Origin: Pseudomonas paraversuta | GTDB lineage: Bacteria > Pseudomonadota > Gammaproteobacteria > Pseudomonadales > Pseudomonadaceae | Length of the DNA stretch: 64,000 nucleotides | NCBI RefSeq assembly: GCF_904063065.1 | Contig: NZ_CAJFCL010000009.1 | Location: forward strand, 124,001 to 188,000 | Direction: 5' to 3' | Part shown: positions 25,855-36,152 of the stretch, piece by piece | Layout: each line of letters opens with the position of its first letter | Position numbering within the stretch: position 1 is the first letter of the stretch | Notes under the pieces: generated by a model | Told to the model about the DNA's origin: nothing | Databases searched by the model: none | Seen by the model: the letters and a program-made list of their open reading frames with translations, nothing else | Program-made: the position numbers and the translations under genes

Positions 25855-26919
25855 TTAGTTGACCTTGGCGTTCAGCTCACCTTTGAGGTAGCGCTGGTAC
25901 ATGGCTTCGAGGGAGATCGGCTTGATCTTCGAGGCATTACCGGCAGTACCGAAGGCTTCGTAACGTGCGATACACACGTCACGCATGGCGGTCACGGTTG
26001 CGCCGAAGAACTTGCGCGGGTCGAACTCGCTCGGGTTGGTGGCCATCAGGCGACGCATGGCGCCAGTGGATGCCAGACGCAGGTCGGTGTCGATGTTGAC
26101 CTTGCGCACGCCGTGCTTGATGCCTTCAACGATTTCTTCTACCGGCACACCGTAGGTTTCTTTGATGTCGCCGCCGAATTCATTGATGATCGCCAGCCAC
26201 TCTTGTGGCACAGACGACGAACCGTGCATCACCAGGTGAGTGTTGGGGATACGTTTGTGGATCTCTTTGATCCGGTCGATGGCCAGCACGTCACCGGTAG
26301 GTGGCTTGGTGAACTTGTAAGCGCCGTGGGAAGTACCGATGGCGATAGCCAGGGCGTCCACTTGGGTGCGCTTGACGAAGTCAGCCGCTTCTTCCGGGTC
26401 GGTCAGCATCTGGCTGTGATCCAGAACGCCTTCTGCGCCGATGCCGTCTTCTTCGCCAGCCATGCCGGTTTCCAGGGAACCCAGGCAGCCCAGCTCGCCT
26501 TCAACCGATACGCCGCAGGCGTGGGCCAGGGCAACAGTCTGCTGAGTGACACGCACGTTGTAGTCGTAGTCGGTCGGCGTTTTGCCGTCTTCGCCGAGCG
26601 AGCCGTCCATCATCACCGAGCTGAAGCCCAGCTGGATCGAGCGCTGGCAGACGTCAGGGCTGGTGCCGTGGTCCTGGTGCATGCACACCGGGATATGCGG
26701 GAATTCTTCGATTGCCGCCAGGATCAGGTGACGCAGAAACGGTGCACCTGCGTATTTACGCGCACCGGCCGAAGCCTGAACGATCACCGGGGAGTCAGTC
26801 TTGTCAGCGGCTTCCATAATGGCGCGCATCTGCTCAAGGTTGTTGACGTTGAAGGCTGGAACGCCGTAGCCGAATTCGGCGGCGTGGTCCAACATCTGGC
26901 GCATGCTGATAAGTGCCAT
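25855..26919 (-). CDS. fba: Class II fructose-1,6-bisphosphate aldolase
   Basis: A 354-residue zinc aldolase of the Calvin-cycle subtype, interconverting fructose-1,6-bisphosphate with dihydroxyacetone phosphate and glyceraldehyde-3-phosphate. Metal and substrate motifs are visible: VCMHQDHG (about residues 78-85), the GELGCLGS segment, and the GSSSVPQEW loop. In Pseudomonas, which lacks phosphofructokinase, it acts mainly in gluconeogenesis. It follows pgk and the small lipoprotein gene; a 260-base gap with a REP pair suggests a separate promoter. Some Pseudomonas annotations call it fda. Confidence 0.95.
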   Translation of the reverse strand: MALISMRQMLDHAAEFGYGVPAFNVNNLEQMRAIMEAADKTDSPVIVQASAGARKYAGAPFLRHLILAAIEEFPHIPVCMHQDHGTSPDVCQRSIQLGFSSVMMDGSLGEDGKTPTDYDYNVRVTQQTVALAHACGVSVEGELGCLGSLETGMAGEEDGIGAEGVLDHSQMLTDPEEAADFVKRTQVDALAIAIGTSHGAYKFTKPPTGDVLAIDRIKEIHKRIPNTHLVMHGSSSVPQEWLAIINEFGGDIKETYGVPVEEIVEGIKHGVRKVNIDTDLRLASTGAMRRLMATNPSEFDPRKFFGATVTAMRDVCIARYEAFGTAGNASKIKPISLEAMYQRYLKGELNAKVN

Positions 26920-27075
26920 TGTGTGTGTCTCTCCCGGACGAGGGTCGTTAATCGTGCAAGCCTGCCGTAGCGGCGGCTGCTATTCAAGTTATTGCAGATC
27001 GGGGGCGCGCCCCTGAAATGCGAATTCTGTTGAGCTGAAACGTTACAGCTTCAGCTATAGCTACTCGCTATTTAA

Positions 27076-27163
27076 TGTGGGAGCTGGCTTGCCAGCGATG
27101 CAGGTAATACGGTCTGTCAGGCAAACCGCCTCGATGCCATCGCTGGCAGGCCAGCTGCCACAA
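27076..27163. repeat. REP inverted pair (GGGAGCTGGCTTGCCGGCGA type)
   Basis: GTGGGAGCTGGCTTGCCAGC and an inverted, slightly degenerate partner, between the lipoprotein gene and fba. Confidence 0.85.
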
Positions 27164-27178
27164 TATCTCTCACCCACT

Positions 27179-27397
27179 TTACGGGCACCCGTGCTCTTTT
27201 GAAGGTTGGGGCGACTCGTATTTCTCCAGCGCCTCCGGCCCTGAGCGTTTATTCACCAGCGGCACACTCTGCGCCTGCCATTCTGCCTGGTAGCAACCAC
27301 TCTCTTCAGGGGTTGCAGCCTCGGGCGTCGGCTTGCTCGAACCGGCACAACCGGCCAAAAAGCCCGCAATCATTAACAGCGGTAACAACTTGACCAT
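27179..27397 (-). CDS. Small predicted lipoprotein
   Basis: A 72-residue protein with a lipoprotein signal: MVKLLPLLMIAGFLAGCAGSS, lipobox LAGC, so the mature protein starts at Cys16. The remainder is short, polar and proline-rich, with a C-terminal Cys pair partner (ESGCYQ and HGCP) that could form a disulfide. I use the ATG at 27397, which starts the signal peptide. A small hypothetical gene sits at the same place between pgk and the aldolase gene in other Pseudomonas. Function unknown. Confidence 0.75.
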   Translation of the reverse strand: MVKLLPLLMIAGFLAGCAGSSKPTPEAATPEESGCYQAEWQAQSVPLVNKRSGPEALEKYESPQPSKEHGCP

Positions 27398-27429
27398 GTC
27401 GATGCTTCCTTTCAGGGCCTGAGTCATGT

Positions 27430-28593
27430 TCAGGCTTTGGCGCGGCTTTCCAGGATTTCAACGGCAGGCAATACCTTGCCCTCAACGAACTCGAGAAATG
27501 CACCGCCGCCGGTGGAGATGTAAGAAATCTGATCGGCAATACCGTACTTGTCGATGGCCGCCAGGGTGTCGCCGCCGCCAGCGATGGAAAATGCCGAACT
27601 TTCGGCAATCGCTTTGGCCAGCGTTTTGGTGCCTTCGCCGAACTGGTCGAATTCGAAAACGCCCACCGGGCCGTTCCACAGAATGGTTTTGGACGACTTC
27701 AGCAGTTCTGCGAAGTGCGCGGCCGTTTGCGGACCGATATCCAGGATCATGTCGTCTGCTGCCACGTCAGCGATCAGTTTGACCGTCGCTACAGCCGACT
27801 CAGCGAATTCCTTGGCAACCACCACATCAGTCGGCAAAGGCACGTTGACCTTGGCCGCGATGGCGCGGGCGGTGTCCAGCAGATCCGGCTCGTACAGCGA
27901 TTTGCCCACCGGGTGACCCGCAGCGGCAAGGAAGGTGTTGGCGATACCGCCGCCCACGATCAACAGGTCGCAGATCTGGCTCAGGCTGTTGAGCACTTCA
28001 AGTTTGGTCGACACCTTGGAGCCAGCAACAATCGCCGCCATTGGCTTGGCCGGGGCGCCCAGGGCCTTGCCCAGTGCTTCCAGCTCGGCCGCCAGCAACG
28101 GGCCTGCCGCTGCAACCTTGGCGAACTTGGCTACGCCGTGGGTCGAACCTTCGGCACGGTGCGCAGTACCGAACGCATCCATTACAAATACGTCGCACAG
28201 GGCGGCGTATTGCTTGGCCAGCTCGTCGGCGTTTTTCTTTTCGCCCTTGTTGAAGCGCACGTTTTCGAACAGCACGATGTTGCCGGGCTCAACGTCGACG
28301 CCATCGAGGTAGTCGCTGACCAGCGGCACGTCGCGGCCAAGGGCTTTGCTCAGGTACTCGGCGACAGGCTTGAGGCTGTTTTCAGCCGAGAACTCGCCTT
28401 CAGTCGGACGTCCCAGGTGTGAGCAGACCATGACAGCCGCGCCTTTTTCCAACGCCAGCTTGATGGTCGGCAGCGAAGCAAGGATGCGCGCATCGCTGGT
28501 GACTACACCGTCCTTTACCGGGACGTTGAGGTCTTCGCGGATCAGTACGCGCTTACCTTGCAGATCGAGGTCGGTCATCTTCAACACGGTCAT
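27430..28593 (-). CDS. pgk: Phosphoglycerate kinase
   Basis: A 387-residue kinase converting 1,3-bisphosphoglycerate and ADP to 3-phosphoglycerate and ATP. It has the N-terminal substrate motif GKRVLIREDLNVPVKDG (residues about 12-28), the hinge and nucleotide-binding GGSKV-like segment (AIVAGSKVSTKLEVL) and the C-terminal glycine-rich IAGGGDTLAAI. I chose the ATG at 28593 (MTVLKMTDLDLQGK). It lies 26 bases after epd in the epd-pgk unit, and is used in glycolysis and gluconeogenesis. Confidence 0.96.
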   Translation of the reverse strand: MTVLKMTDLDLQGKRVLIREDLNVPVKDGVVTSDARILASLPTIKLALEKGAAVMVCSHLGRPTEGEFSAENSLKPVAEYLSKALGRDVPLVSDYLDGVDVEPGNIVLFENVRFNKGEKKNADELAKQYAALCDVFVMDAFGTAHRAEGSTHGVAKFAKVAAAGPLLAAELEALGKALGAPAKPMAAIVAGSKVSTKLEVLNSLSQICDLLIVGGGIANTFLAAAGHPVGKSLYEPDLLDTARAIAAKVNVPLPTDVVVAKEFAESAVATVKLIADVAADDMILDIGPQTAAHFAELLKSSKTILWNGPVGVFEFDQFGEGTKTLAKAIAESSAFSIAGGGDTLAAIDKYGIADQISYISTGGGAFLEFVEGKVLPAVEILESRAKA

Positions 28594-28619
28594 GGGTCGC
28601 AGTTCCTGAGTTTCTAATG

Positions 28620-29675
28620 TTAGAGAGCGGGGTTGGGGTGGGTAACGTGCAAATAGTGCTCTGCCACATCGATCATTCGATTGGCAAAACCCCATTCGTT
28701 GTCAAACCAGGCCAGCAGGTTCACCAGCCGTGGGCCGGAAACCCGGGTCTGACTGGCATCAACAATCGCCGAATGCGGATCATGGTTGAAATCACAACTG
28801 GCGTGGGGCAATTCGGTATAGGCCAACAAGCCTTTGAGCGGGCCGCTGGTGGCAGCCTCGCGCAGCACGCGGTTGACTTCCACGGCGTCGGTGTCGCGCG
28901 CCGTGACCAGGGTAATGTCCAGGCACGACACGTTTAACGTCGGCACCCGAACTGCTTTGGCCTGGATTCGGCCGGCAAGTTCCGGCAATAAACGTTCGAT
29001 GCCTTTGGCCAGGCCGGTGGAGACCGGAATCACTGACTGAAACGCCGAACGGGTACGACGCAAGTCTTCGTGGTGGTAGGCATCAATCACCGGCTGATCG
29101 TTCATCGCCGAGTGAATGGTGGTGATCGACACGTACTCCAGACCAAACGCCTGATCCAGCAAGCGCAACAGCGGCACGCCGCAGTTGGTGGTGCAGGAGG
29201 CATTGGACACCAGACGCTCTTCGCCGGTCAGCGTGTGCTGGTTGACGCCGTACACGATGGTGGCGTCGACATCGGCGTCGCTGGCCATCGGTTGCGAAAA
29301 CAATACGCGGGGAGCCCCGGCATCAAGAAAGCGCTGGGCGTCGGCGCGGGTGTTGTAGACGCCGGAGCATTCCAGCACCAGGTCAACGCCCAGCGCGGCC
29401 CAGTCGATCCCTTCCGGGGTGGCACTGCGGAACACTTTCACGCAGTCGCCATTGATATGCAGGCAGTCGCCTTCGATCCGTATCTCGCCGGGGAACCGGC
29501 CATGGGTGGAGTCGAAGCGCGTCAAATATTCGAGGCTGGCCATATCGGCCAAGTCATTGAGTGCAACAATTTCAAACCCGGCAGCGGCCCCTCGCTCAAA
29601 CAACGCACGCAAGACGCAACGACCAATCCGGCCGTAGCCGTTGAGTGCAACTTTGTAAGGACGCGGTTGAGGCAT
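28620..29675 (-). CDS. epd: Erythrose-4-phosphate dehydrogenase
   Basis: A 351-residue GAPDH-family enzyme that oxidises erythrose-4-phosphate to 4-phosphoerythronate, the first step of the DXP-independent-type pyridoxal phosphate pathway. The NAD fold reads VALNGYGRIGRCVLRAL (residues 9-25) and the catalytic cysteine is Cys161 (SNASCTTNCG). Position directly before pgk is the classical epd-pgk-fba order, which separates it from true gap genes. A REP pair lies between tkt and this gene. Confidence 0.9.
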   Translation of the reverse strand: MPQPRPYKVALNGYGRIGRCVLRALFERGAAAGFEIVALNDLADMASLEYLTRFDSTHGRFPGEIRIEGDCLHINGDCVKVFRSATPEGIDWAALGVDLVLECSGVYNTRADAQRFLDAGAPRVLFSQPMASDADVDATIVYGVNQHTLTGEERLVSNASCTTNCGVPLLRLLDQAFGLEYVSITTIHSAMNDQPVIDAYHHEDLRRTRSAFQSVIPVSTGLAKGIERLLPELAGRIQAKAVRVPTLNVSCLDITLVTARDTDAVEVNRVLREAATSGPLKGLLAYTELPHASCDFNHDPHSAIVDASQTRVSGPRLVNLLAWFDNEWGFANRMIDVAEHYLHVTHPNPAL

Positions 29676-29708
29676 GGGGTTCTCGAATTGTCGGGTGACG
29701 CTAATGCC

Positions 29709-29773
29709 ATCGCGAGCAAGGCCGCGCCTGCAGAATGAATAACCATCCTGCAGGAGCGAGCTTGCTCGCGATC
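29709..29773. repeat. REP inverted pair (GAGCGAGCTTGCTCGCGA type)
   Basis: ATCGCGAGCAAGGCCGCGCC and GAGCGAGCTTGCTCGCGAT arms, in the tkt-epd gap. Confidence 0.85.
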
Positions 29774-29781
29774 TGGCGCTT

Positions 29782-31779
29782 TTAGTCTTCCAGCAGCTCT
29801 TCAGCCTGACCCAGGATGTTTTCCAGGGTGAAACCGAACTCTTCGAACAAGGCAGGCGCAGGCGCCGACTCGCCGTAGGTGGTCATGCCGATAACGCGGC
29901 CTTCCAGGCCCACGTACTTGTACCAGTAGTCTGCATGGGAAGCTTCGATCGCAATCCGCGCGCTGACCTGCAGCGGCAGAACCGACTGCTTGTAGCCTGC
30001 GTCTTGAGCTTCGTAAACGCTGGTGCATGGCATCGAAACCACGCGCACCTTGCGGCCCTGTTCGGTCAGCTTCTCGTAAGCCTGAACCGCCAGGCCCACT
30101 TCGGAACCGGCCGAGATCAGGATCAGTTCAGGCTCGCCTGCACAGTCCTTGAGCACGTAACCGCCACGATTGATGTCTGCGATTTGTGCAGCATCACGGG
30201 TTTGATGGTTAAGGTTCTGACGCGAGAAGATCAACGCGGACGGACCGTCGTTGCGCTCCAGGGCGAATTTCCAGGCCGCTGCAGATTCCACCGCGTCGGC
30301 CGGACGCCAGGTGTCCAGGTTCGGCGTGGTACGCAGGCTGGTGAGTTGCTCCACCGGCTGGTGCGTCGGGCCGTCTTCGCCCAGACCGATGGAGTCGTGG
30401 GTGAATACATAGATCACACGCTGCTTCATCAGGGCCGACATGCGGATGGCGTTACGGGCGTATTCCATGAACATCAGGAAGGTAGCGCCGTAAGGCACCA
30501 GGCCGCCGTGCAGGGCGATGCCGTTCATGATGGCGCTCATGCCGAACTCACGTACGCCGTAGTACATGTAGTTGCCGCTGGCGTCTTCAGCCGAAACACC
30601 TTTGCAGCCTTTCCACAGGGTCAGGTTGGAACCGGCCAGGTCAGCAGAGCCGCCCAGCAGTTCCGGCAACAGCGGGCCAAAGGCGTTCAGGGCGTTCTGG
30701 CTGGCTTTACGGCTGGCGATGGTTTCGCCTTTGGCAGCCACTTCATTGATGTAGGCAGTAGCCTTGGCATCGAAGTCAGCTGGCAGCTTGCCGCTCAGGC
30801 GACGGGACAGTTCTGCAGCCAGCTCCGGGAACTCGGCGGCGTAGGCGGCGAAGCGCTTGTCCCACTCGGACTCGGCAACAGCACCGGCTTTCTTGGCATC
30901 CCATTCGGCGTAGATATCGGCCGGGACTTCAAAAGGACCGTGGTTCCAGTTCAGCGCCTTGCGGGTCAGAGCGATTTCTTCCAGGCCCAATGGAGCGCCG
31001 TGGCAGTCTTCTTTACCCTGTTTGTTCGGCGAGCCGAAACCGATGGTGGTTTTGCAGCAGATCAGCGTTGGCTTGTCGCTTTTGCGTGCAGTCTCGATCG
31101 CGGTTTTGATTTCTTCCGGGTCGTGACCGTCAACGTTGCGGATCACTTGCCAGTTGTAGGCTTCGAAACGCTTTGGCGTGTCGTCGGTGAACCAGCCTTC
31201 AACTTCGCCATCGATGGAGATGCCGTTGTCATCGTAGAACGCGATCAGTTTGCTCAGGCCCAGGGTGCCGGCCAACGAGCCAACTTCGTGGGAAATGCCT
31301 TCCATCATGCAGCCATCACCCATGAATACGTAGGTGTGGTGGTCGACAATGTTATGGCCAGGACGGTTGAACTGCGCGCCCATGACTTTTTCTGCCAGAG
31401 CAAAACCCACGGCATTGGCGAAACCCTGGCCCAGAGGACCGGTGGTGGTTTCAACGCCCGGCGTGTAGCCCAGCTCCGGGTGGCCCGGGGTACGGCTGTG
31501 CAGTTGACGGAAGTTTTTCAGGTCTTCGATCGACAGGTCATAGCCGGTCAGGTGCAGCAACGAGTAAATCAGCATCGAACCGTGGCCGTTGGACAGCACG
31601 AAGCGGTCACGGTCAGCGAATGCAGGGTTGCTCGGGTTGTGCTTCAGATAATCGCGCCACAGTACTTCGGCGATATCCGCCATACCCATAGGGGCACCGG
31701 GATGGCCGCTGTTGGCTTTTTGCACGGCATCCATGCTGAGTGCACGAATGGCGTTGGCACGCTCACGACGGCTGGGCAT
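29782..31779 (-). CDS. tkt: Transketolase
   Basis: A 665-residue thiamine diphosphate enzyme of the pentose phosphate pathway, transferring two-carbon ketol units. It has the N-terminal MPSRRERANAIRALSMDAVQKANSGHPGAPMGMAD opening, the cofactor motif GDGCMMEGISHE (about 155-166) with downstream NGIS, and the central Pyr-domain stretch RVIYVFTHDSIGLGEDGPTHQP. The start at 31779 matches the family; the longer upstream frame is non-coding leader. It is divergent from sahR across 270 bases. Erythrose-4-phosphate made here is the substrate of the next gene, epd. Confidence 0.96.
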   Translation of the reverse strand: MPSRRERANAIRALSMDAVQKANSGHPGAPMGMADIAEVLWRDYLKHNPSNPAFADRDRFVLSNGHGSMLIYSLLHLTGYDLSIEDLKNFRQLHSRTPGHPELGYTPGVETTTGPLGQGFANAVGFALAEKVMGAQFNRPGHNIVDHHTYVFMGDGCMMEGISHEVGSLAGTLGLSKLIAFYDDNGISIDGEVEGWFTDDTPKRFEAYNWQVIRNVDGHDPEEIKTAIETARKSDKPTLICCKTTIGFGSPNKQGKEDCHGAPLGLEEIALTRKALNWNHGPFEVPADIYAEWDAKKAGAVAESEWDKRFAAYAAEFPELAAELSRRLSGKLPADFDAKATAYINEVAAKGETIASRKASQNALNAFGPLLPELLGGSADLAGSNLTLWKGCKGVSAEDASGNYMYYGVREFGMSAIMNGIALHGGLVPYGATFLMFMEYARNAIRMSALMKQRVIYVFTHDSIGLGEDGPTHQPVEQLTSLRTTPNLDTWRPADAVESAAAWKFALERNDGPSALIFSRQNLNHQTRDAAQIADINRGGYVLKDCAGEPELILISAGSEVGLAVQAYEKLTEQGRKVRVVSMPCTSVYEAQDAGYKQSVLPLQVSARIAIEASHADYWYKYVGLEGRVIGMTTYGESAPAPALFEEFGFTLENILGQAEELLED

Positions 31780-31988
31780 CGCTGTTCTCCTAGGTTTGGT
31801 AAAAACGAACTTAAATAAAACGGAACGCAAAAAAGGCGAGCATTTTCCCTCAGGCACTGCCCTCGGGGCAATGACAGATAGTCACTTGGGACGTTTTTCC
31901 TGTGCTTAACCGTTCAAGCTGTTAAGGATCGGACATTTCGTTTCGTTAATAGACACAACCCATCCGACAAACGCGCCATCCATCACCC

Positions 31989-32010
31989 AATATCGAAAAG
32001 TTTTGATATT
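31989..32010. promoter_or_regulatory. Candidate SahR operator
   Basis: AATATCGAAAAGTTTTGATATT is an imperfect palindrome (18 of 22 positions symmetric) 41 bases upstream of the sahR start. ArsR-family repressors bind such A/T-rich inverted repeats. It would allow SahR to control its own gene and metK. Confidence 0.6.
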
Positions 32011-32051
32011 GAACTTGCGGGCCGCGAACGGGGTAACTAGACTGCGGCCCC

Positions 32052-33047
32052 ATGAACCTACACGCGCCTTCAATCCGCCACGACGATTGCGATGAGCTCT
32101 TGGCCCTGTGCAAGGCCGGAGGCGATCCGCTGCGACTGAATGTGTTGCGCGCGCTGGCCAATGATTCGTTTGGCGTGCTGGAGTTGACCCATATTTTCGC
32201 CACCGGCCAGTCAGGAATGAGCCACCACCTCAAGGTGCTGTCACAGGCGCAACTGGTGGCAACCCGACGCGAAGGCAATGCCATTTTTTATCGCCGTGCC
32301 CTGCCCCACACCGAACTGCCGGGCGGGAAGTTGCACGCAGCGCTGCTGGAAGAAGTCGACAACCTGACCCTGCCCACCGATGTACAGGCACGTATCAGTG
32401 CCGTCCATGGGCAACGTGCTGCGGCCAGTCAGGACTTTTTCTCGCGGGTCGCCGAAAAGTTTCGCGCTCAACAGGATTTGATCGCAGGTTTGCCGCAGTA
32501 CCGGGATAGCGTCCTGGCCTTGCTCGACAAACTAAGCTTCAACCCAGCGGCCACGGCCCTGGAAGTGGGCCCCGGAGATGGCAGTTTCTTGCCTGACCTG
32601 GCCCGTCGCTTTCACCAGGTCACGGCACTGGACAACAGCCCGGCGATGCTTGAACTGGCCCGCCAGTTGTGTGAACGCGAGTCACTGGAGAACGTCAGCC
32701 TGATCCTCGCTGACGCTTTGCAGGATGCACAGATCCAAGCCGATTGTGTCGTTGTGAACATGGTCTTGCACCATTTCGCCGCACCGGCCGAAGCATTCAG
32801 GCAACTGGCCAACTTGTTGCGCCCTGGCGGTAGCCTGCTGGTAACAGAGTTGTGCAGCCATAATCAGGCATGGGCCCGCGAAGCCTGCGGTGATCTGTGG
32901 CTGGGTTTTGAACAAGATGATCTGGCCCATTGGGCCACCGCTGCGGGACTCGTTCCCGGGGAAAGCCTCTATGTAGGCTTACGTAATGGTTTCCAGATTC
33001 AGGTCCGCCACTTTCAGCGGCCGGCTGGCGACACTCACCATCGGTAA
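32052..33047 (+). CDS. sahR: SahR-like ArsR-family regulator with SAM-methyltransferase domain
   Basis: A 331-residue fusion. Residues about 10-90 form an ArsR winged helix (DPLRLNVLRALANDSFGVLEL, QSGMSHHLKVLSQAQLV). Residues about 165-330 form a class I methyltransferase fold with the SAM-binding EVGPGDG loop at 171-177. SahR proteins of this design bind S-adenosylhomocysteine (SAH) and repress SAM-cycle genes until SAH rises. Here it lies 19 bases upstream of metK, an expected target, and has a palindrome in its promoter. The ATG at 32052 has no clear ribosome site and a TAACTA-like -10 only 13 bases upstream, so the leader may be very short. It may bind SAH without methylating anything. 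Confidence 0.8.
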   Translation: MNLHAPSIRHDDCDELLALCKAGGDPLRLNVLRALANDSFGVLELTHIFATGQSGMSHHLKVLSQAQLVATRREGNAIFYRRALPHTELPGGKLHAALLEEVDNLTLPTDVQARISAVHGQRAAASQDFFSRVAEKFRAQQDLIAGLPQYRDSVLALLDKLSFNPAATALEVGPGDGSFLPDLARRFHQVTALDNSPAMLELARQLCERESLENVSLILADALQDAQIQADCVVVNMVLHHFAAPAEAFRQLANLLRPGGSLLVTELCSHNQAWAREACGDLWLGFEQDDLAHWATAAGLVPGESLYVGLRNGFQIQVRHFQRPAGDTHHR

Positions 33048-33066
33048 ATATTAGGAAACCGTCGAG

Positions 33067-34257
<1,191 letters not shown>

Positions 34258-34273
34258 CTGAACCTGCTGCACC

Positions 34274-34311
34274 AAAAGCCCCGTACAGGTGACTGTCCGG
34301 GGCTTTTTGTT
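34274..34311 (+). terminator. Rho-independent terminator of metK
   Basis: An AAAGCCCCG/CGGGGCTTT stem followed by a T-run, just after metK. Confidence 0.9.
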
Positions 34312-34417
34312 ATCTGCACGCGGGAGCCGGTTCGTTTGAAATACCCGGCAAAGCTCCTGGTGCGAGACGCAAAATACCTTCGCTAGGCTTAAGCATTCAC
34401 CCCGGGCAAGGACGCTC

Positions 34418-36085
34418 ATGATGCTCGCCTCACTTCGATTTATCTGCAGGTTCTGGCTCGCGCTACTGGCACTCAACGCACTGGCCGACACCTGCCCCGA
34501 CCGGGCTCGATACCAGGCTCTGCAGCAACAGCTGGAAACCTGGGACGACAGCTATCACCGCCTGGGTATTTCACAGGTCAGCGACGCGGTTTACGACCAG
34601 TCCCGCACGCGCTTTGAAGGCTGGCAGCACTGTTTCAAATTTGCTGTTGTGGATAACCCGCTAAAAACCGCGGGCGGCAGTGTGCCTCACCCCGTGACCC
34701 ATACCGGTCTGCTGAAACTGACCGATGAGAAGGCCGTCAAACAGTGGATCCAGGGGCGCCAGGAGCTCTGGGTTCAGCCCAAGGTCGATGGCGTAGCCGT
34801 CACCCTGGTGTATCGACAAGGGCAACTGCACCAGGTGATCAGCCGGGGAGACGGGCAAACCGGGCAAAACTGGAACCGGGCGGCACGGGCCATCAGCGCC
34901 ATCCCCCAGCAATTGCTGCAACCTGTGGATATCGTGCTGCAAGGCGAACTGTACTGGCGGCTGCCCGGACATATCCAGGCCATATCCGGCGGCGTGAATG
35001 CCCGCAGCACGGTCGCCGGTCTTATGGCGCGTCATCAATTGAGTGCCGGGCAAGGGCAAGGTATCGGCCTGTTTGTCTGGGACTGGCCTGAAGGCCCCGA
35101 CACCCAGGACGGGCGGCTCGCCCGACTGAGCACCCTGGGTTTTGCCGACAGCCAGGCCTTGAGCCAGCCGATAGAGAGTTTCGAACAGGCCCGGCAGTGG
35201 CGCGAACACTGGTACAACAACCCGCTACCGTTCGCCAGCGACGGTCTGGTGCTGCGCCAGAGCCGGCGCCCTGCGGCTGAACGCTGGCAGGCAAAACCGC
35301 CGAACTGGGCTGCCGCCTGGAAATACCCGCACGCTCAAGCCCTGGGCGAAGTTCGCAAGGTGACCTTCAAGATTGGCCGCACCGGACGCATAACCCCGAT
35401 GCTGGAATTGATCCCGGTGCGCCTCGACGACCGCACCATCAAACGCATCAGTGCCGGTTCCTTCAAGCGCTGGCAGGCCCTGGACATCCGCCCCGGGGAT
35501 CACGTGGCCATCAGCCTGGCAGGCATGACCATCCCGCGACTGGACCGTGTCGTATTTCGTACCAGTAAAAGGGTTGAAGTGCAGGCACCCGATCCCGATA
35601 ATTTCCACGGCCTCAGTTGCTGGCAGCTGTCACCAGGCTGCGAGGGCCAGTTTTTGGCCCGTTTGAGCTGGCTGAGCGGTAAAAAAGGTCTGGCCATGCA
35701 ACATGTCGGCCCCGGAACCTGGAATGCATTGCTTCAGGCAGGGCGAATCAACAACCTGACCGATTGGTTGACCCTGGATGCCGCGCAGCTTGCTAACATT
35801 GATGGCTTGGGCGAGCGTAGCACCGCCCGCTTGCTCGGCAGTTTGCATGCAGCCCGGTTACAACCGTTCGAACGCTGGCTGCGGGCCATTGGCCTGCCGC
35901 CGACTGCAGACGCGCCGTTGGGCCAGTCGTGGCAAGCGCTGGCGGCACGTGACACCTTGGCCTGGCAGGCACAACCAGGCATTGGAGCCAGTCGCGCGGT
36001 GCAGTTGAGTTCTTTTTTTCGCGATCCGAACGTGCAGGCTTTGAGTGAAGAATTACGCGCTGCCGGTATTGCCGGTTTCGACTAG
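34418..36085 (+). CDS. ligB: NAD-dependent DNA ligase LigB
   Basis: A 555-residue LigB-type ligase. The adenylation lysine is about residue 122 (QPKVDGVAV). The OB-fold region includes KVTFKIGRTGRITPMLELIPV, and the C-terminal helix-hairpin-helix repeats include LANIDGLGERS and QPGIGASRAVQL. It lacks a BRCT domain, and only two Cys (SCWQLSPGC) remain of the zinc finger, as in E. coli LigB. The first 24 residues look like a signal peptide (FICRFWLALLALNALADT), a puzzling feature shared by the family. It is shorter than LigA, and the main replicative ligase would be elsewhere. Start at 34418 or the ATG next to it. Confidence 0.88.
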   Translation: MMLASLRFICRFWLALLALNALADTCPDRARYQALQQQLETWDDSYHRLGISQVSDAVYDQSRTRFEGWQHCFKFAVVDNPLKTAGGSVPHPVTHTGLLKLTDEKAVKQWIQGRQELWVQPKVDGVAVTLVYRQGQLHQVISRGDGQTGQNWNRAARAISAIPQQLLQPVDIVLQGELYWRLPGHIQAISGGVNARSTVAGLMARHQLSAGQGQGIGLFVWDWPEGPDTQDGRLARLSTLGFADSQALSQPIESFEQARQWREHWYNNPLPFASDGLVLRQSRRPAAERWQAKPPNWAAAWKYPHAQALGEVRKVTFKIGRTGRITPMLELIPVRLDDRTIKRISAGSFKRWQALDIRPGDHVAISLAGMTIPRLDRVVFRTSKRVEVQAPDPDNFHGLSCWQLSPGCEGQFLARLSWLSGKKGLAMQHVGPGTWNALLQAGRINNLTDWLTLDAAQLANIDGLGERSTARLLGSLHAARLQPFERWLRAIGLPPTADAPLGQSWQALAARDTLAWQAQPGIGASRAVQLSSFFRDPNVQALSEELRAAGIAGFD

Positions 36086-36152
36086 AAACCCCAGGCCGCA
36101 GCATTACTTTTGAAAATTGTGTTTATTGTCATCTTTTGTCATGGAGCTCTTT

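Noticed and set aside
29935..31818. A 627-residue plus-strand open frame opposite tkt
   Set aside because: A shadow of the strongly codon-biased transketolase gene with no recognisable protein features.
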